This document shows, piece after piece, positions 11,249 through 22,153 of a stretch of DNA of 64,000 bases. Source of the DNA: Neoscytalidium dimidiatum (lineage: Eukaryota; Ascomycota; Dothideomycetes; Botryosphaeriales; Botryosphaeriaceae). The DNA is taken from contig CM074695.1 of the NCBI GenBank assembly GCA_037367355.1, forward strand, positions 1,054,001 through 1,118,000. Reading direction: 5' to 3'. The first letter of the stretch is position 1, and each line of letters starts with the position of its first letter. Below the pieces are notes generated by a model. It had not been told where the DNA came from and ran no database searches. It was given only the letters and a program-made list of their open reading frames with translations. A program made the position numbers and the translations under genes.

Positions 11249-12609
11249 TCACTCCCTCTCCCAAAAGGCAGCCGCCCCCTCCAAGTCATCCACATTCAGC
11301 AGATCCACCTTCTCATCGATCAGCGTCCGCCACACCGCGTTCCGCGTGCCGATCGGATACCCGGGGGTGTCCCAGTAGCGGGCGCCGATGCCCTTGGCGT
11401 GCGCGGCGGCGACCTGCGCGCGCAGCACCGCCAGCGCCGACTCGTTCAGCGCGGGCACGCCCGCGGCGACGACGCGGCCGAAGTGCGCGGAGAACTGGGT
11501 CGACGCGACGGGCGAGATCTCCGGGCCGGTGACGTCGTCGGGCAGGCCGGCGAGCGGGGCGTCGTAGAACAGGTCGCGCGCGCCGTCGGCGGACGATTGG
11601 TTCAGCACGTCGGCGAGCCGCGTGTTGCCCGTGCCGATGGCGGTGACGGGGCCGGGCACCAGCGTGCCGTTGCCCGGGTAGTAGGTCGTCAGGTAGCCGG
11701 CGTCGCGGAGCGGCTGCAGCGCGGCGTGCGCGGCCGGGAAGGTCTCGTCGGCGGGCGTCTTGAGGTCGATCCAGAGGTAGAGGGTCTGGCCCGAGGAGGT
11801 GTCGAAGACGCCGTTTTTGGTCGCGTCCGGGGCGAAGGGCGTGATGGGGTTTTGGCGGCGGAGCGTGTCGAGGATGGGGTCGATGTAGAGGGAGGAGATG
11901 GTGCGGGCGGACGTGAGCGCGCTTTCTTCGTGGCCGACCTGGTTGTGGTGTGAGTCTTGGTGATGTGAGATGGTGTTGTGGTTTTGGTGGACGGTGGAGA
12001 GAGCGGGCATGATTTTCTTTTTTCCTTTTCTCGCAGAATTTCCTCTTGGATGCCATGTATGCTTGTTGCATGATGCTTAAGGGACTCTTGAAGTGATGGA
12101 AGGCATGCAGGGAAATTCTCATTAAGAAAACAATCCTCCCCGGAGCATAAGAACATTTGGCGCACATACAACAGACACATCAAGATTCATAAGCAAGAGA
12201 TGAGATGTGGAATCCACACCCGGAGACTCAGTCTGATAACCAGGGAAAGTACTCACATGAAGCGTCCCGTTGATCAACCATACGTCCGCCTCCGTAGAAA
12301 CTGCACCATACGACAGGCCCGAGTAGAAAGGCACATCCCTCCAGTAATCGTTGTGGCTATGGAAAGGCTTCTAAAAGTCCATCCATTCGTTAGCCTCGAC
12401 GCAGACCGACTCGTTCTCTTTGAATTAAGGTGACTACTTACGGGGAGAATACCACGAGTTAAGTCAGTAGGATAGGTGTACAGATCACTGCCGTGCGTAT
12501 TCTGCAAAATGTTCTGAAGCGCGCCTGAAACGTCGGGTATGGCAGCAGCGTCGACAACAGCTTGCTGGATGACCGCGAACGCCACGGCAGAGGAGGTGAC
12601 GGCCTTCAT
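11249..12609 (-). CDS. Secreted AIM6-like PLC-type phosphodiesterase
   Basis: About 323 residues in three exons (12609-12442, 12370-12257, 11938-11249). It begins with a signal peptide ([23 protein letters not shown]) and matches fungal AIM6-like (altered inheritance of mitochondria protein 6) proteins, which have a PLC-like phosphodiesterase TIM barrel. Seen: [29 protein letters not shown] and [23 protein letters not shown]. These supply the His, Asn/Asp, Glu and second His expected at the metal and catalytic site of GDPD/PLC-like barrels. The chain continues with Tyr/Leu-rich strands to a short C-terminus ending in FWERE. The physiological substrate of the family is unknown. Intron 1 is about 71 nt and intron 2 is 318 nt, the latter long for this genome. 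The start at 12609 is the ATG that gives a clean signal peptide. A TATA-like box lies about 170 nt upstream, and the gene converges on the deaminase ORF. Confidence 0.85.
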
Positions 12610-13419
12610 CTTCGAGTTGCCAATGCACAATTTATGTTGAGCTTGCAATGTATGGCAGCACTAACTGGGACGTAGAGCAAGCCGGCAGCACCGGGTCGAC
12701 TGATGGCGGCGGCAGGACAGGTGTAGAGTAAGCGAAGGCGTGCCGCGGAAAAAAGAGGGATCACCAGCTTCGGATGCGGCTTTATATACGTTTGTTAGTC
12801 CGTTCCCAGGAGAGCGGTGACGGCAGTGGTCGAGGAGATGAGATGACGGGATTACCGGGGTGGGAGCTGCTGCGGGACGGTCGGCTCAGAGCCGGCCGGG
12901 CGCGGGGGACTAGGCCACAGCCAATGGATGACGCATGTGCCTGGCCTGATTTTTTATTCCACGTGCGCGGCTCAGCGCTCGCCATCCATCTCGTTTCTTA
13001 CCCTGATATCGGTGTCGCTTGCTATTCGGAAAATGGAAAAGATATGGCATCTGCCGATGTGGACCGACCGCTTTTGAGTTTACTGAGAGTGGGTCAACTG
13101 CCATCCTGTGTGCTTAGCGACCTGCTGCAGCCTACTCATTAAGCTTCACGAATATATCTCTTTTAAGTGTATGTTTATTGTATGTGGGTTTTTTTCCGAC
13201 GTCCTCACTTTTATTCTATGAATTCAACCGGAGATTGCCTCGGCGGGCTCCGAATCCCATGTCAAACTTGACTACACAGCGCTACCCGCTCCAACGCCAG
13301 TGCTCCTGATGACCCAACCAGCGACCCGAGTATTGCAGTCTATGACTCGAGTTGACCTTAACCTCGATATCTAATACAAAGCTTTGGAAATGAGAAGAAA
13401 GAAAATCGGCAGGGAACCA
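12610..13419. other. Upstream region of AIM6-like gene; 3' side of XPB gene
   Basis: No gene seen. The left part should be the promoter and leader of the AIM6-like gene; the right part is the 3' flank of the helicase gene. Open frames are short and compositionally biased. Confidence 0.5.
12781..12788 (-). promoter_or_regulatory. TATA-box-like element, AIM6-like gene
   Basis: TATATAAA on the minus strand, about 172 nt upstream of the predicted ATG, at a plausible distance for a core promoter with a leader of roughly 100 nt. This rests on sequence match only. Confidence 0.4.
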
Positions 13420-15861
13420 CTAGGATGGCAAAACTTTCTTGTTCTGCTTTCCCAGGCTGCGCTTGAGCTTCTTGAGCGTCTGGTTGCCCTGCGCCCTGAG
13501 TTCCTTGTTCTTGTCTCTGTTGTACTCAATGTACGCCATGTCCTGACCGCCACTAAGCTCGCTCAATGTGCCAGCCGTACGGCGGACTCCCTTCTTGAAC
13601 CGGTTGCCCCGGTTCCTGTCGAAAAGGTCACCCTCATTCTTCTCGACCTCTCCCGCCACGTCATTCTGAAGCATGACATCCGTCAGCAGCTCCCTGCGTT
13701 CCTGCGGAGTCGCATAAACGAGACCGGGCAAATTCTCGATACCTTGCAGCCGGGTGATGACGCGGAACGAGTATCCCTGGTCGACAAGGAAAGCCTGCCG
13801 CTTCGAGGAATAGAACATTTCGGTTGTATCCTTCGAAACGAGCGAGTAGAAGAAGGCGTTAAAGCCTTCGTCGTTTCTGCGCTTGGCTCGCAGAATACGA
13901 CCAAGGCGTTGCGCTTCCTGACGACGCGAGCCATAGTGGGAGGAAATCTGAATCAGGCAGGTCGCTTCAGGCAGGTCGAGAGACGTGTCTCCAATCTTAG
14001 AGAGGAAAATCGTCTTCACCTCTTCGTTGTACATGAAATTCTGGAGAACCGTCTGTCGTTCCTGGTTGGAAGTACCGCCGTAAATGAAAGCTTTATTGAG
14101 TCTCTTCGCATAGGCCTTCAGCGCGTATACGTTGTCTGAGAAAACGATGGTCTTATCTCCTCTCTTCTCGTGATAGTCGATGAGGAACTGGGCGGCCTGG
14201 AACTTGCGGGGGTTCATCGTGTAGAGGAGTGATTTCTTGTTCACCGTCTTGGCCTTCAGATATTCTGCATAGAATTCTGTTGTCATTTGACACCAAACTT
14301 CCGAGCAGATGACCTTGGCAATGAAGCCATTTTCAGACAACTCTTGCCAGTTCGCCTCGTACAGTTTCGGTCCGATCAGGAAATTCAAGTCGACGATTTT
14401 GTCATCCTCACGGAGCAATGTCGCTGTGAGACCAAGCTTCGCGTGCGACGGTACCGCATGGGTGACTCGGCTGAACATTTCTGCAGGGACGACGTGCACC
14501 TCGTCAAGAACCATGAGACCCCACTCTCTTTGGGTAATAAAGTCCATAACCTTTTGCGAATCGTATGACCTGGTCCGGTTCATGGCAATCATATTGTACG
14601 TCGAGATGAGTACACCGGTGTTTCCCGAGAAGAAGTCTTTCTGTTCCGCAGTGAAGACGGCAATGTCACTGGGGTTGATGTTGGACCACTTGATAAATTC
14701 GTCGCGCCATTGTAAGACAGACATGGTGCTGGTACACAGGACGATGCAGCCCTTCCTCACCGTACACGCAGCAGTGATGCCGACCAACGTCTTGCCCGCT
14801 CCACAAGGTAAGACAATGATGCCACTTCTGGCACGTCCGTTACCGAACATCTTGGTCAAGGCTTGCTCCTGGTACGGTCGGATCTCAACACCAGGTCTGA
14901 TGTCGATCTCCAAGTTGGCATTGGCAAAATCATTTCGGAAATCGTATTCTTCGGTCAGGGGTAGTCCAATTGCGCGGCATCTTTTTGAGACTGTTTGGAC
15001 ACTGGGGCCATCAATCTGGAAAGAGTGCACCTGATCCTCTTCCTCGTCGTCATCCTCCTCTCGAAGCACGTTCATCATTTGATCAGCATCTTCTGGCTGA
15101 GGCTGGGCCTGGGCAGCTTGCTTTGCTCCGGCGGCCATATTGGTGCCGGGAATGACCAGATCTCCTTTCTTGGCAGCAGTGCTCTTCATCAACCCTTCAG
15201 TGTTATCAACTCTGCATGGGCCAATAATCGAATCCCTAAGCAATGTCCGAAGAATGTCTGGGTCGGAACTTTCGACGAAGTACTTGGTCTGCTTCAGGAC
15301 AAGTCTGACTTTGCCGAAGGATTTGGTAGAATTGATAATGAATTCTTTAACCTCATCATCCAACGGCGTCTTGGAGAGTTTTTCGAGTTGGCTGATGATC
15401 TCATTGGTTGACAGACCCACGGATACAGCGGCAAACAGGCTGTTGGCCGTAAGAGAATACTCATGCATCAGCGAGACACGCGACTGCGGCTCAGCAATGT
15501 TGATGAGGAAGCGCTCGGCTGTCTTAAAATACGGAGAAAAACTTTCTAGGATAATCTTGCCCTCCGGGGTGACCCACAGCGGCCGGTCGGCGTGCTCCTT
15601 CTTCAGGTCCAGGTTCGAGTAATCGTGACCTTGGAACCAGGTGGAGAGACCATCCAGCCTTCTTACGGTGGGTGCCGCCTTCTTCCTGGAATGGAAGCGT
15701 TCGATCAACTGCTTCATTTCCTCCTGCTCTGCGACCTCGTCCGCGGTGGGCTCAACGTATTCGTCATCGCTACTGGCCATGCTGCTGGGCGTGTTCACGC
15801 CCGATGCCACCCTCTTGGAGGCGCCGCCGGTCGGCACATTCGCTTTACGCTTAGCCGCCAT
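13420..15861 (-). CDS. SSL2: TFIIH DNA helicase/translocase XPB (Ssl2/Rad25)
   Basis: ATP-dependent 3'-5' DNA translocase of the general transcription and repair factor TFIIH; it opens promoters and takes part in nucleotide excision repair in the nucleus. A single uninterrupted ORF of 813 residues, close to the family's usual length. Seen in order: a basic N-terminus, then an acidic segment (DDEYVEPTADEVAEQEE) at about 32-48; the N-terminal damage-recognition-type domain (about 70-210); a second acidic linker (REEDDDEEEDQ); Walker A GAGKT at 354-358; the DEVH box at 453-456; TATLLREDDK containing the RED motif near 480; and the C-terminal helicase domain with SSHYGSRRQEAQRLGRILR (motif VI). 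The tail is Lys-rich. No motif is missing. The ATG at 15861 gives the basic MAAKRK start typical of the family. The gene is divergent from HID1, 464 bp away. Confidence 0.98.
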   Translation of the reverse strand: MAAKRKANVPTGGASKRVASGVNTPSSMASSDDEYVEPTADEVAEQEEMKQLIERFHSRKKAAPTVRRLDGLSTWFQGHDYSNLDLKKEHADRPLWVTPEGKIILESFSPYFKTAERFLINIAEPQSRVSLMHEYSLTANSLFAAVSVGLSTNEIISQLEKLSKTPLDDEVKEFIINSTKSFGKVRLVLKQTKYFVESSDPDILRTLLRDSIIGPCRVDNTEGLMKSTAAKKGDLVIPGTNMAAGAKQAAQAQPQPEDADQMMNVLREEDDDEEEDQVHSFQIDGPSVQTVSKRCRAIGLPLTEEYDFRNDFANANLEIDIRPGVEIRPYQEQALTKMFGNGRARSGIIVLPCGAGKTLVGITAACTVRKGCIVLCTSTMSVLQWRDEFIKWSNINPSDIAVFTAEQKDFFSGNTGVLISTYNMIAMNRTRSYDSQKVMDFITQREWGLMVLDEVHVVPAEMFSRVTHAVPSHAKLGLTATLLREDDKIVDLNFLIGPKLYEANWQELSENGFIAKVICSEVWCQMTTEFYAEYLKAKTVNKKSLLYTMNPRKFQAAQFLIDYHEKRGDKTIVFSDNVYALKAYAKRLNKAFIYGGTSNQERQTVLQNFMYNEEVKTIFLSKIGDTSLDLPEATCLIQISSHYGSRRQEAQRLGRILRAKRRNDEGFNAFFYSLVSKDTTEMFYSSKRQAFLVDQGYSFRVITRLQGIENLPGLVYATPQERRELLTDVMLQNDVAGEVEKNEGDLFDRNRGNRFKKGVRRTAGTLSELSGGQDMAYIEYNRDKNKELRAQGNQTLKKLKRSLGKQNKKVLPS

Positions 15862-16325
15862 GGTTGCGATGGATGTGCCGGTCAGATAGCGCTACGAAGT
15901 GCGATGCGACGGGTGGCGATTGCTGGGTGCCGGCGCGGGCTCAGCTCGAACCTAAATGCGGCGAAGGGCGAGCGCAGCGGAGCGTGAAGGTGGATGCGAA
16001 TGGCGAGTGTTTGAGAGGCCGAACGCTATACACGCCAGGAGGAGGGCGGCAGTGGGGTTGAGAGCAACTTCAGCGGCGATGAGCGCCGTTGCGAGGAGGA
16101 TACAAAGCGTCGGGACAGGCAGCGGTGATGATGAATGATGCGGCTCGGGGCGCAAACGCAGCAAACGCGCCAAGACAAGGGCGGCTTGGCTGGGGCTGGG
16201 CCAGGTTACGGGCAGTAGTGACGCTGCGCTTCTGGGGCTGGCAGCGCTCATCGCAATCGCAAGCTTTCACTCGGCATGGCCTCGCTCTGCCGCGACATGC
16301 CACATCGCCCCCAGACAAGCCAATA
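15862..16325. promoter_or_regulatory. Divergent promoter region, SSL2 and HID1
   Basis: A 464-bp spacer between two divergently transcribed housekeeping-type genes; it must contain both core promoters. It is GC-rich, without a clear TATA box, and its open frames are antisense composition effects. Confidence 0.5.
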
Positions 16326-19300
16326 ATGGGAGCCTCCGACTCCAAGCTCGTCTTCAAGCAGGGCATTATCCGCCTTTCAGAGCAGACCGAAATCCCTGCC
16401 GACGACACCTACTGGACGGGAGTATGCCCGCCTGCCAGTCGCTCTACACATGCTCTCGTGCTGACAGCGTCCTCCACAGTTCTGGGAACTGCCCGAGTCC
16501 GCCGAAGATGTCTTCACCCTCTTCTCTCCCGCCGATATCCGCCGCACTCGCGACAATGCGCTCGGCAACCTAGAAACCCTCGTGTTAGCTGTCACCTCCA
16601 GGCTATGTGTCCTGCGCAACCACCCGTCCTTCCCAGACCCCGAACTCGCCCCCGAAAGAGATGCCTTGAACTGTATACGCGTTCTCACTCGTCTGCTGCC
16701 ATACATCTACGAGGCCGACCATCTTGAGGCATGGGAAGACAAGTTCTTTTGGGGTGCGCGCCGCAAGCGCAGTAGAAGAGGCCAATTGAGCCGTTCCGAA
16801 GTGCTCTTTGACGGCGCAAACCCCGGCGACCAGCCCAAAGAGAACGCCGCAGACTTTGAAGAGGCGAAGCCGCTTGCTGAGGAGCTTATCGACACGCTTA
16901 TCGACTTGCTCTTCTTCGCCGACTTCACCTTGCCTAAAGGCCAGCCCGGAAAGGGAAAGGTTACATATGCCATATGGCAGAGCGGTGTAGGCTGCAACAC
17001 TCCCGTGGGCACAAGCAAGGAGTTTGAGAACAACCGCACCGAGATCCTGAGGCTGCTGCTCACTCTTGCGAGCAAGTCAATGTACATGTCACCTAGTATG
17101 TCGTCTCTTTGTCGTCTCACGGTGGATGCCTCTGACCGTGACCAGATGTCCTACCTGTGAAGGGTGTTAAGGCGATCACGTACATTACCACCTGCCCCGA
17201 CAAACAAATTGTGTTGTCACTACTTTGCTCGCTACTCAACACGGTAGGTTGGAATGCGGCCAGTGCGGGGCCATCCGTGCTGACAATTGGCCTAGACGCT
17301 CAAATACAACCCCGCCAGTTGGCGCGTGCCCTATGATCATGTCGTGTTTAAGGATCCGAAGCAGATCCTTGTCACCTACTGTCTGCAGTTTCTTCTGGTC
17401 CTGATACTCTACCCTATTCCAGAACCCGGAAATGGACCGCCGCCTAAGAATTTCTTCCGACACTTTTTGGGAAGACTTCACAGGCCTCAGGATTTCCAAT
17501 TCCTCCACGACGGCATGACACGAATCCTAAATCAGCCAGTAAGAGTAGCCTGCAATCCTTGATGGTAGTCTCTAACGCAAGTAGTTGCAAGCGACCAATT
17601 CATACCTCCCCGGCAGCCAGAAATCATTGACATGGGCGCCGGAAATGCTTATACTTTTCTGGGAGGCTTTGCAGTGTAATAAGCGCTTCAGGACTTTCAT
17701 CATCGACACTGACCGAGCTCATGACTTCGTCGTGCTGATCCTGTTCTACGCTATTGACCAAAGTAGTGATCCCTCCAGGCAAGGTCTTATCCGCATGTGC
17801 ATCTTCATCTTGCAGACTCTTAGCACAGAACCAAACTTTGGGAGGAACTTGAACAAGAAATTCGAAGGCCAAGAAACTCTCCCTCCAAGTATCCGCATCT
17901 TGAATTTCCACGGGTCCTACGCGGATTACCTGATCACGGTACGCTGCTTGAGGCATAATGTTCGGGTCCTCAACTAATCTGAAAACAGTCGATATACACT
18001 CTTCTTACCGCTCGGAAAGGGAAGCTGGACGCAGTGTATCCTGCGCTACTCGCCATTATCAACAACATCGCGGCTTACGTTGAAAATCTGGGCCGGGCAA
18101 CTTCATCCAAGTTAATCCAGCTTTTCATCTCCATGTCATCTCCCAGCTTTCTGTTAGCCAACGAATCAAACCACAACCTCCTCCATTCGTTGCTTGAAGC
18201 CATAAATGCTATCATTGAGCACCAATATTCAGGTAAGCACTGCAAATTGCGAAGCAAGTACACACTTCACTCATCGCAAAACAGCAAACCCAAACCTAGT
18301 ATACGCCATCCTGCGGTCGCGGAAGCGGTTTCAAGCATTGACAGACTTCACGCTTGAGAGTGCACAGGACGAGATCGAACGCCAAAACCAACTGAGGAAA
18401 GAGCGTAGAACGAGTGAAGGTGGCGGGTCGACGAGAGGTAACTCCCGGCAAAACTCGATGGACAGCTTAAGAAGCCCCATCACCAGTCGCACACCCACGT
18501 TGAGCAACGTTCCGGAGGAGAATAGCGCCTTCAGCATCGGCGATGATGACGATTCGGGCGACGAAGAAGACAACCGGACGCCCCAGCGCCGTTCTCCAGC
18601 ACAGTCCGGAAGCAACTCGAGGACTGCCTCTATCGGTTCTTCAGCGGATGACACCGTTCCTATGCAGCTTCGTGGAATGTCGGAGAAAGCAAGAGGAAAG
18701 ATGCCCGTTGGTGCACCTTCCTTTTCCAGACAGAACAGTACCAGCAGCTTAAGCAGTCTATCCACCCCTACCGCCATGTCGAATGGGACGTTCATACCCA
18801 CGACCGAATGGGTAAGCTTTCCTAAATCTGAGCGAAACCAAACTTTCACTAACGTTACCAACAGCTGGAGAGCTGGGTTCCACAACTACCTCTGCACACC
18901 ATTCTCACACTTATCTCGCAGCTAGGCCCGCTGATACCGACTGACTCGTCAGCAGACACGACGGCAGCTCTTGAGACCATCAGGGCAACCGAGGTCCGTG
19001 GCATCGAGCCGTCGGCGATACGCGTTCACCTGTTCGAGTGGTCGCCACTATCGCTCGGGTGGTACGAGTCGTTATTGTGGAGTTTTATTTTCGCCAGCGA
19101 AATGCTTGTCTCAAAGGGCACAGCAGGCGTATGGAACGGTACTAGCATCAAACTATTCAGGGTCCAAGAAGTCGGGCCGCAGACGCCTTCCCTTCTCGCG
19201 CCTCGCGGCGCGGTTGATGCCGTAGGAGATAACCTCCGCCAGCGCATAGGCAGCCTCAATCTGGGTAGATCATCTACGTCGGGAGGCGGTGCGCAGAGTC

Positions 19301-19350
19301 CAGGCGGTGGCGGCGCAACAGGCGGCAACGGGCCAATTAGGGATATTTAG
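16326..19350 (+). CDS. HID1: Hid1 family Golgi trafficking protein
   Basis: Peripheral Golgi membrane protein of the Hid1/Dymeclin family (yeast relative Ecm30), implicated in secretory-vesicle and Golgi traffic. The model is 887 residues in eight exons: 16326-16421, 16480-17095, 17146-17243, 17296-17538, 17585-17938, 17989-18232, 18285-18811 and 18865-19350. All junctions are GT-AG and in frame. The N-terminus MGASDSKL has Gly2 and Ser6, a good N-myristoylation signal, matching animal Hid1 proteins. Conserved blocks include DDTYWTGFWELPESAEDVF, LNCIRVLTRLLPYIYE, FWGARRKRSRR and KYNPASWRVPYD. A disordered Ser-rich stretch of about 160 residues (exon 7, with an acidic DDDDSGDEEDN run) precedes a last helical block (WSPLSLGWYESLLWSFIFASE). 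The Gly-rich tail is low-complexity. Short exons and many introns contrast with the neighbouring single-exon SSL2. Confidence 0.95.
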
Positions 19351-19993
19351 GGCAAGGCGATAGGACAGGGCGAATGGACGGGATGGCATGGTATGGAATG
19401 GCGTGACGAGAGAACGGAAACGACTCATTATCACACTTTACTTTGAACGGCGGGCTTTTGCGGACGAGATACTAGCCCTTTTTTTTTTCTCCTTACTTAT
19501 TTTCTCTCTCTTCCTTCGTCATAGCGAACAAGGAAAAATCAATTAGGCAAGAGCCGTTGTCTATCTTTTTGTTGCTATTCTTGCGCGTGAAGATCTGTTG
19601 CCTATAAGAGGAGTTGTGGTGTTGATCTTATCGGTGAACCCGCCGACATGTGCTGAGCACTGCCACACTGCCACCTTCTGTGGCGCTGTGGCGAAACTTT
19701 TTTTTTTCGTCCTCCAATCAGAGAAACCTCCTCGTGCATGGTTGTACAAGATGCATACGCAACGCTGCATCTGGGCATTAGCAGCAGCGGAGAGAACTGT
19801 TTCCTCTCGGATAAGGCTCCTCCGTTTTTTTTTTCTCCACAGTGTGATAATGGACGGGTGTCTCGGAACTGCGCCCGGATTTTTCTACTGCCCCCGAAAA
19901 AAAGTAGCCGTGTTCCGCACTGCCGTTGCTACTGCTCTCTCGTTATTCATCAGTCCTTCGTTTAGCTATACTATCTTTGCTTGTGTACGTACC
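19351..19993. other. Intergenic between HID1 and EH-like gene
   Basis: Holds the HID1 3' end and the promoter and leader of the next gene, including several poly-T tracts. No gene or RNA seen. Confidence 0.5.
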
Positions 19994-22153
19994 ATGGCCA
20001 CCACCAAGGCCAACCGCGATCGCGGCGGGCCCGAGGCTGAGGAGTTGGAGACGGTGGAGCCGTACAGCATGCACGTACGTGTTCCCCTTTCAAACACCGG
20101 AAGGTTTCTGCTTGATGCCTGAGCTGAAATTTTGCCCGGGGCTGCAAACGAGCAGGTCTCGGCCAAGTACCTGGAGCTCACGAAGCGCAAACTCGAGCTC
20201 ACACGGCTGCCGCACGAGATACTGCTGCCAGAGGAAAGAAAGTGGGCGTACGGGACGCCAAAGAGCGTGTTGGAGCCGCTGGTCGATTACTGGTATTTAG
20301 GACCGGTCTCTTTGTGCATGCCTTTATTTTATTTCTGAGAATCTCTGGTGCTGTCTTCTTTCTCGTCTCGGATGAAGCGGTTTGGGGAAATCCAAGCTGT
20401 AAGGGGATGTGCGTTGCGTGTTGTAGAGCGGGTTTCCATCCAGCCTGACGGTGTGGTAATATCGGCCACCGTCGGTCTCGATGACGGGCACCTCATACCG
20501 CAACTCAACCTCTCCATCCCCATCTCAGAGCACATCCTCCGTCGCCTCCTGCTTTCCTGTTCCATCCCTTCTATTCGAGAAGTACCCGCCCCGCAACCCC
20601 CCGCACACCACCAGCACCACCGCTAACCCACCGCCCTCTCCTCCTTAGGCTCACCGAGTACGACTGGCGCACCCAAGAGCGCGACTTCAACGCGGCGCTC
20701 CCGCAATTCCGCACCGCGATCCCCGTCTCCGACGGCCATTCCTCGAGCGACGAGAACAACGGCAACGTCCTCCGCATCCACTTCGTTCATCAGCGCGCCC
20801 GCCTCGACGGCGACCTCACGCCGCCGCGCACCATTGCGGCCGACGCCGCGACCGCCATACCGCTGCTCTTCATCCACGACGTCCCTGCGTCCTCCTTCCT
20901 CGATGTCAGCCGCGTGATCGACGCGCTCACGGCGCTGCCAGGCGAGAATGATGATGATGACGTGGGCGAGGACGGGGTGATGGTGGGGCTCGCCAACGGC
21001 GGCAGCGTCGGGGCAGCGAGGGAGGCGAAGGAAGAGGAAGAGGAAGGGTGCAACAACAAGCCCGTGGCGTTCCACGTCGTGGCGCCGAGCGTGCCGGGGA
21101 TGGGATTTAGCGATGCGGCGAAGGGGAGGGAGGGGTTCGGGGCGTGGGAGACAGCGGCGGTGTTTGACGGCCTGATGAGACGATTGGGGTATCGGCGGTA
21201 CGTTGCGGTTGGGATGGGTTGGTGAGTTGGCACCCTTTTTTTCCCCCTTGTCTTTTCACCCTAGCGTGATGGTTTTGGGACCGTGTATCTGCTCTTAATT
21301 TCGCCTCTAGCTGGCCTGCTGTCGTTCTGATGCTCGATATAGAGAGCTGTATGACTGACGTACTGTCAGGGGGTTTGCCGTCTGCCGCGCCCTCGCTCTT
21401 CGCTACGGTCAGGACCGTTGCGTGGCAATTCATGCCGTCAACCCGGTTTCTTTCTTCCCACCGCCCTCGTTGCGCAGCACGCCGCTCGCTTGGCTCAAGT
21501 ACCAGGTCGCACGGATGACAAAGGCGCGAATTCCGGGGCTGAGCTTCGAATTCTTACCTGCGGACTTCGAGAATCATGGCCTACAAGCAAACATCCATAG
21601 CAGACCAGCCGATGAGGAAAAGGCTATCCGGGAGCCATTAACTGATGAGGTTCCTAGTGAGGAGCTTCTAGAAGGAGAGACATCAGGGCTACGTCGTCCT
21701 CAGACCACCGCATTCGCGCTTTGCGATTCTCCAGCCGGCCTTTTAGCTCATACTCTGGATACTTTGCGACCATGTCTGGTGTTGGGTCGACCTGGACTCA
21801 TGAGCTCGATCTGGAGTCCTGCCATGCTGCTTAATTGGACCATGATTCGGTGGTTGCCCGGGCCAGAAGCGGGATTGAGGTGGCTGCAGAGAGCGACACG
21901 GGAAAGTAAGGAAGGAGGGCGTCTGTGGCGGGGATACAGTGGCGTGCCATTGGGAATCAGTCAGTTTGGCTGGCAGAGAGCCGTTGGAGCAAGGAGTGAT
22001 GGAGTGTTAGGATGGGCGGATGCTTGGCAGAAAGTCCACTGGTTGAAGAGAAGGGAAGGCGTGGATGCGGTCCGGCCGGAGTGGGAGCAGCCGGAGGACT
22101 TGGTGGAAGATTTGAGAGAAAGTTTTGGTAAGGCATGGGCTGATCGCGGGTAA
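19994..22153 (+). CDS. Epoxide hydrolase-like alpha/beta protein, divergent
   Basis: About 524 residues in four exons (19994-20074, 20156-20292, 20649-21221, 21370-22153); all joins keep frame. The N-terminal part (YLELTKRKLELTRLP ... VDYW|LTEYDWRTQERDFNAALPQF) is the epoxide-hydrolase N-terminal domain that caps microsomal-type enzymes. The hydrolase core follows (RIHFVHQRA, PLLFIHDVP, FHVVAPSVPGMGFSDA, YRRYVAVGMGWGFAVCRALAL) and the chain ends in WEQPEDLVEDLRESF. Key residues differ from active epoxide hydrolases: the oxyanion HGxP motif reads HDVP; the nucleophile motif GGDWG reads GMGWG, with Gly in place of Asp; and the segment where the general-base His should stand (before WEQPE) has none. 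An acidic/Gly insert (DDDDVGEDG) sits in the core. I infer a non-hydrolytic or altered-function paralogue, not a broken gene, because the frame is open throughout. Intron 2 (356 nt) is unusually long. Confidence 0.8.

Noticed and set aside
20348..20626. 92-codon open frame inside intron 2 of the epoxide-hydrolase-like gene
   Set aside because: The exon 2-exon 3 join across it is precise and restores the conserved YW|LTEYDW segment; the frame itself has no recognisable content.
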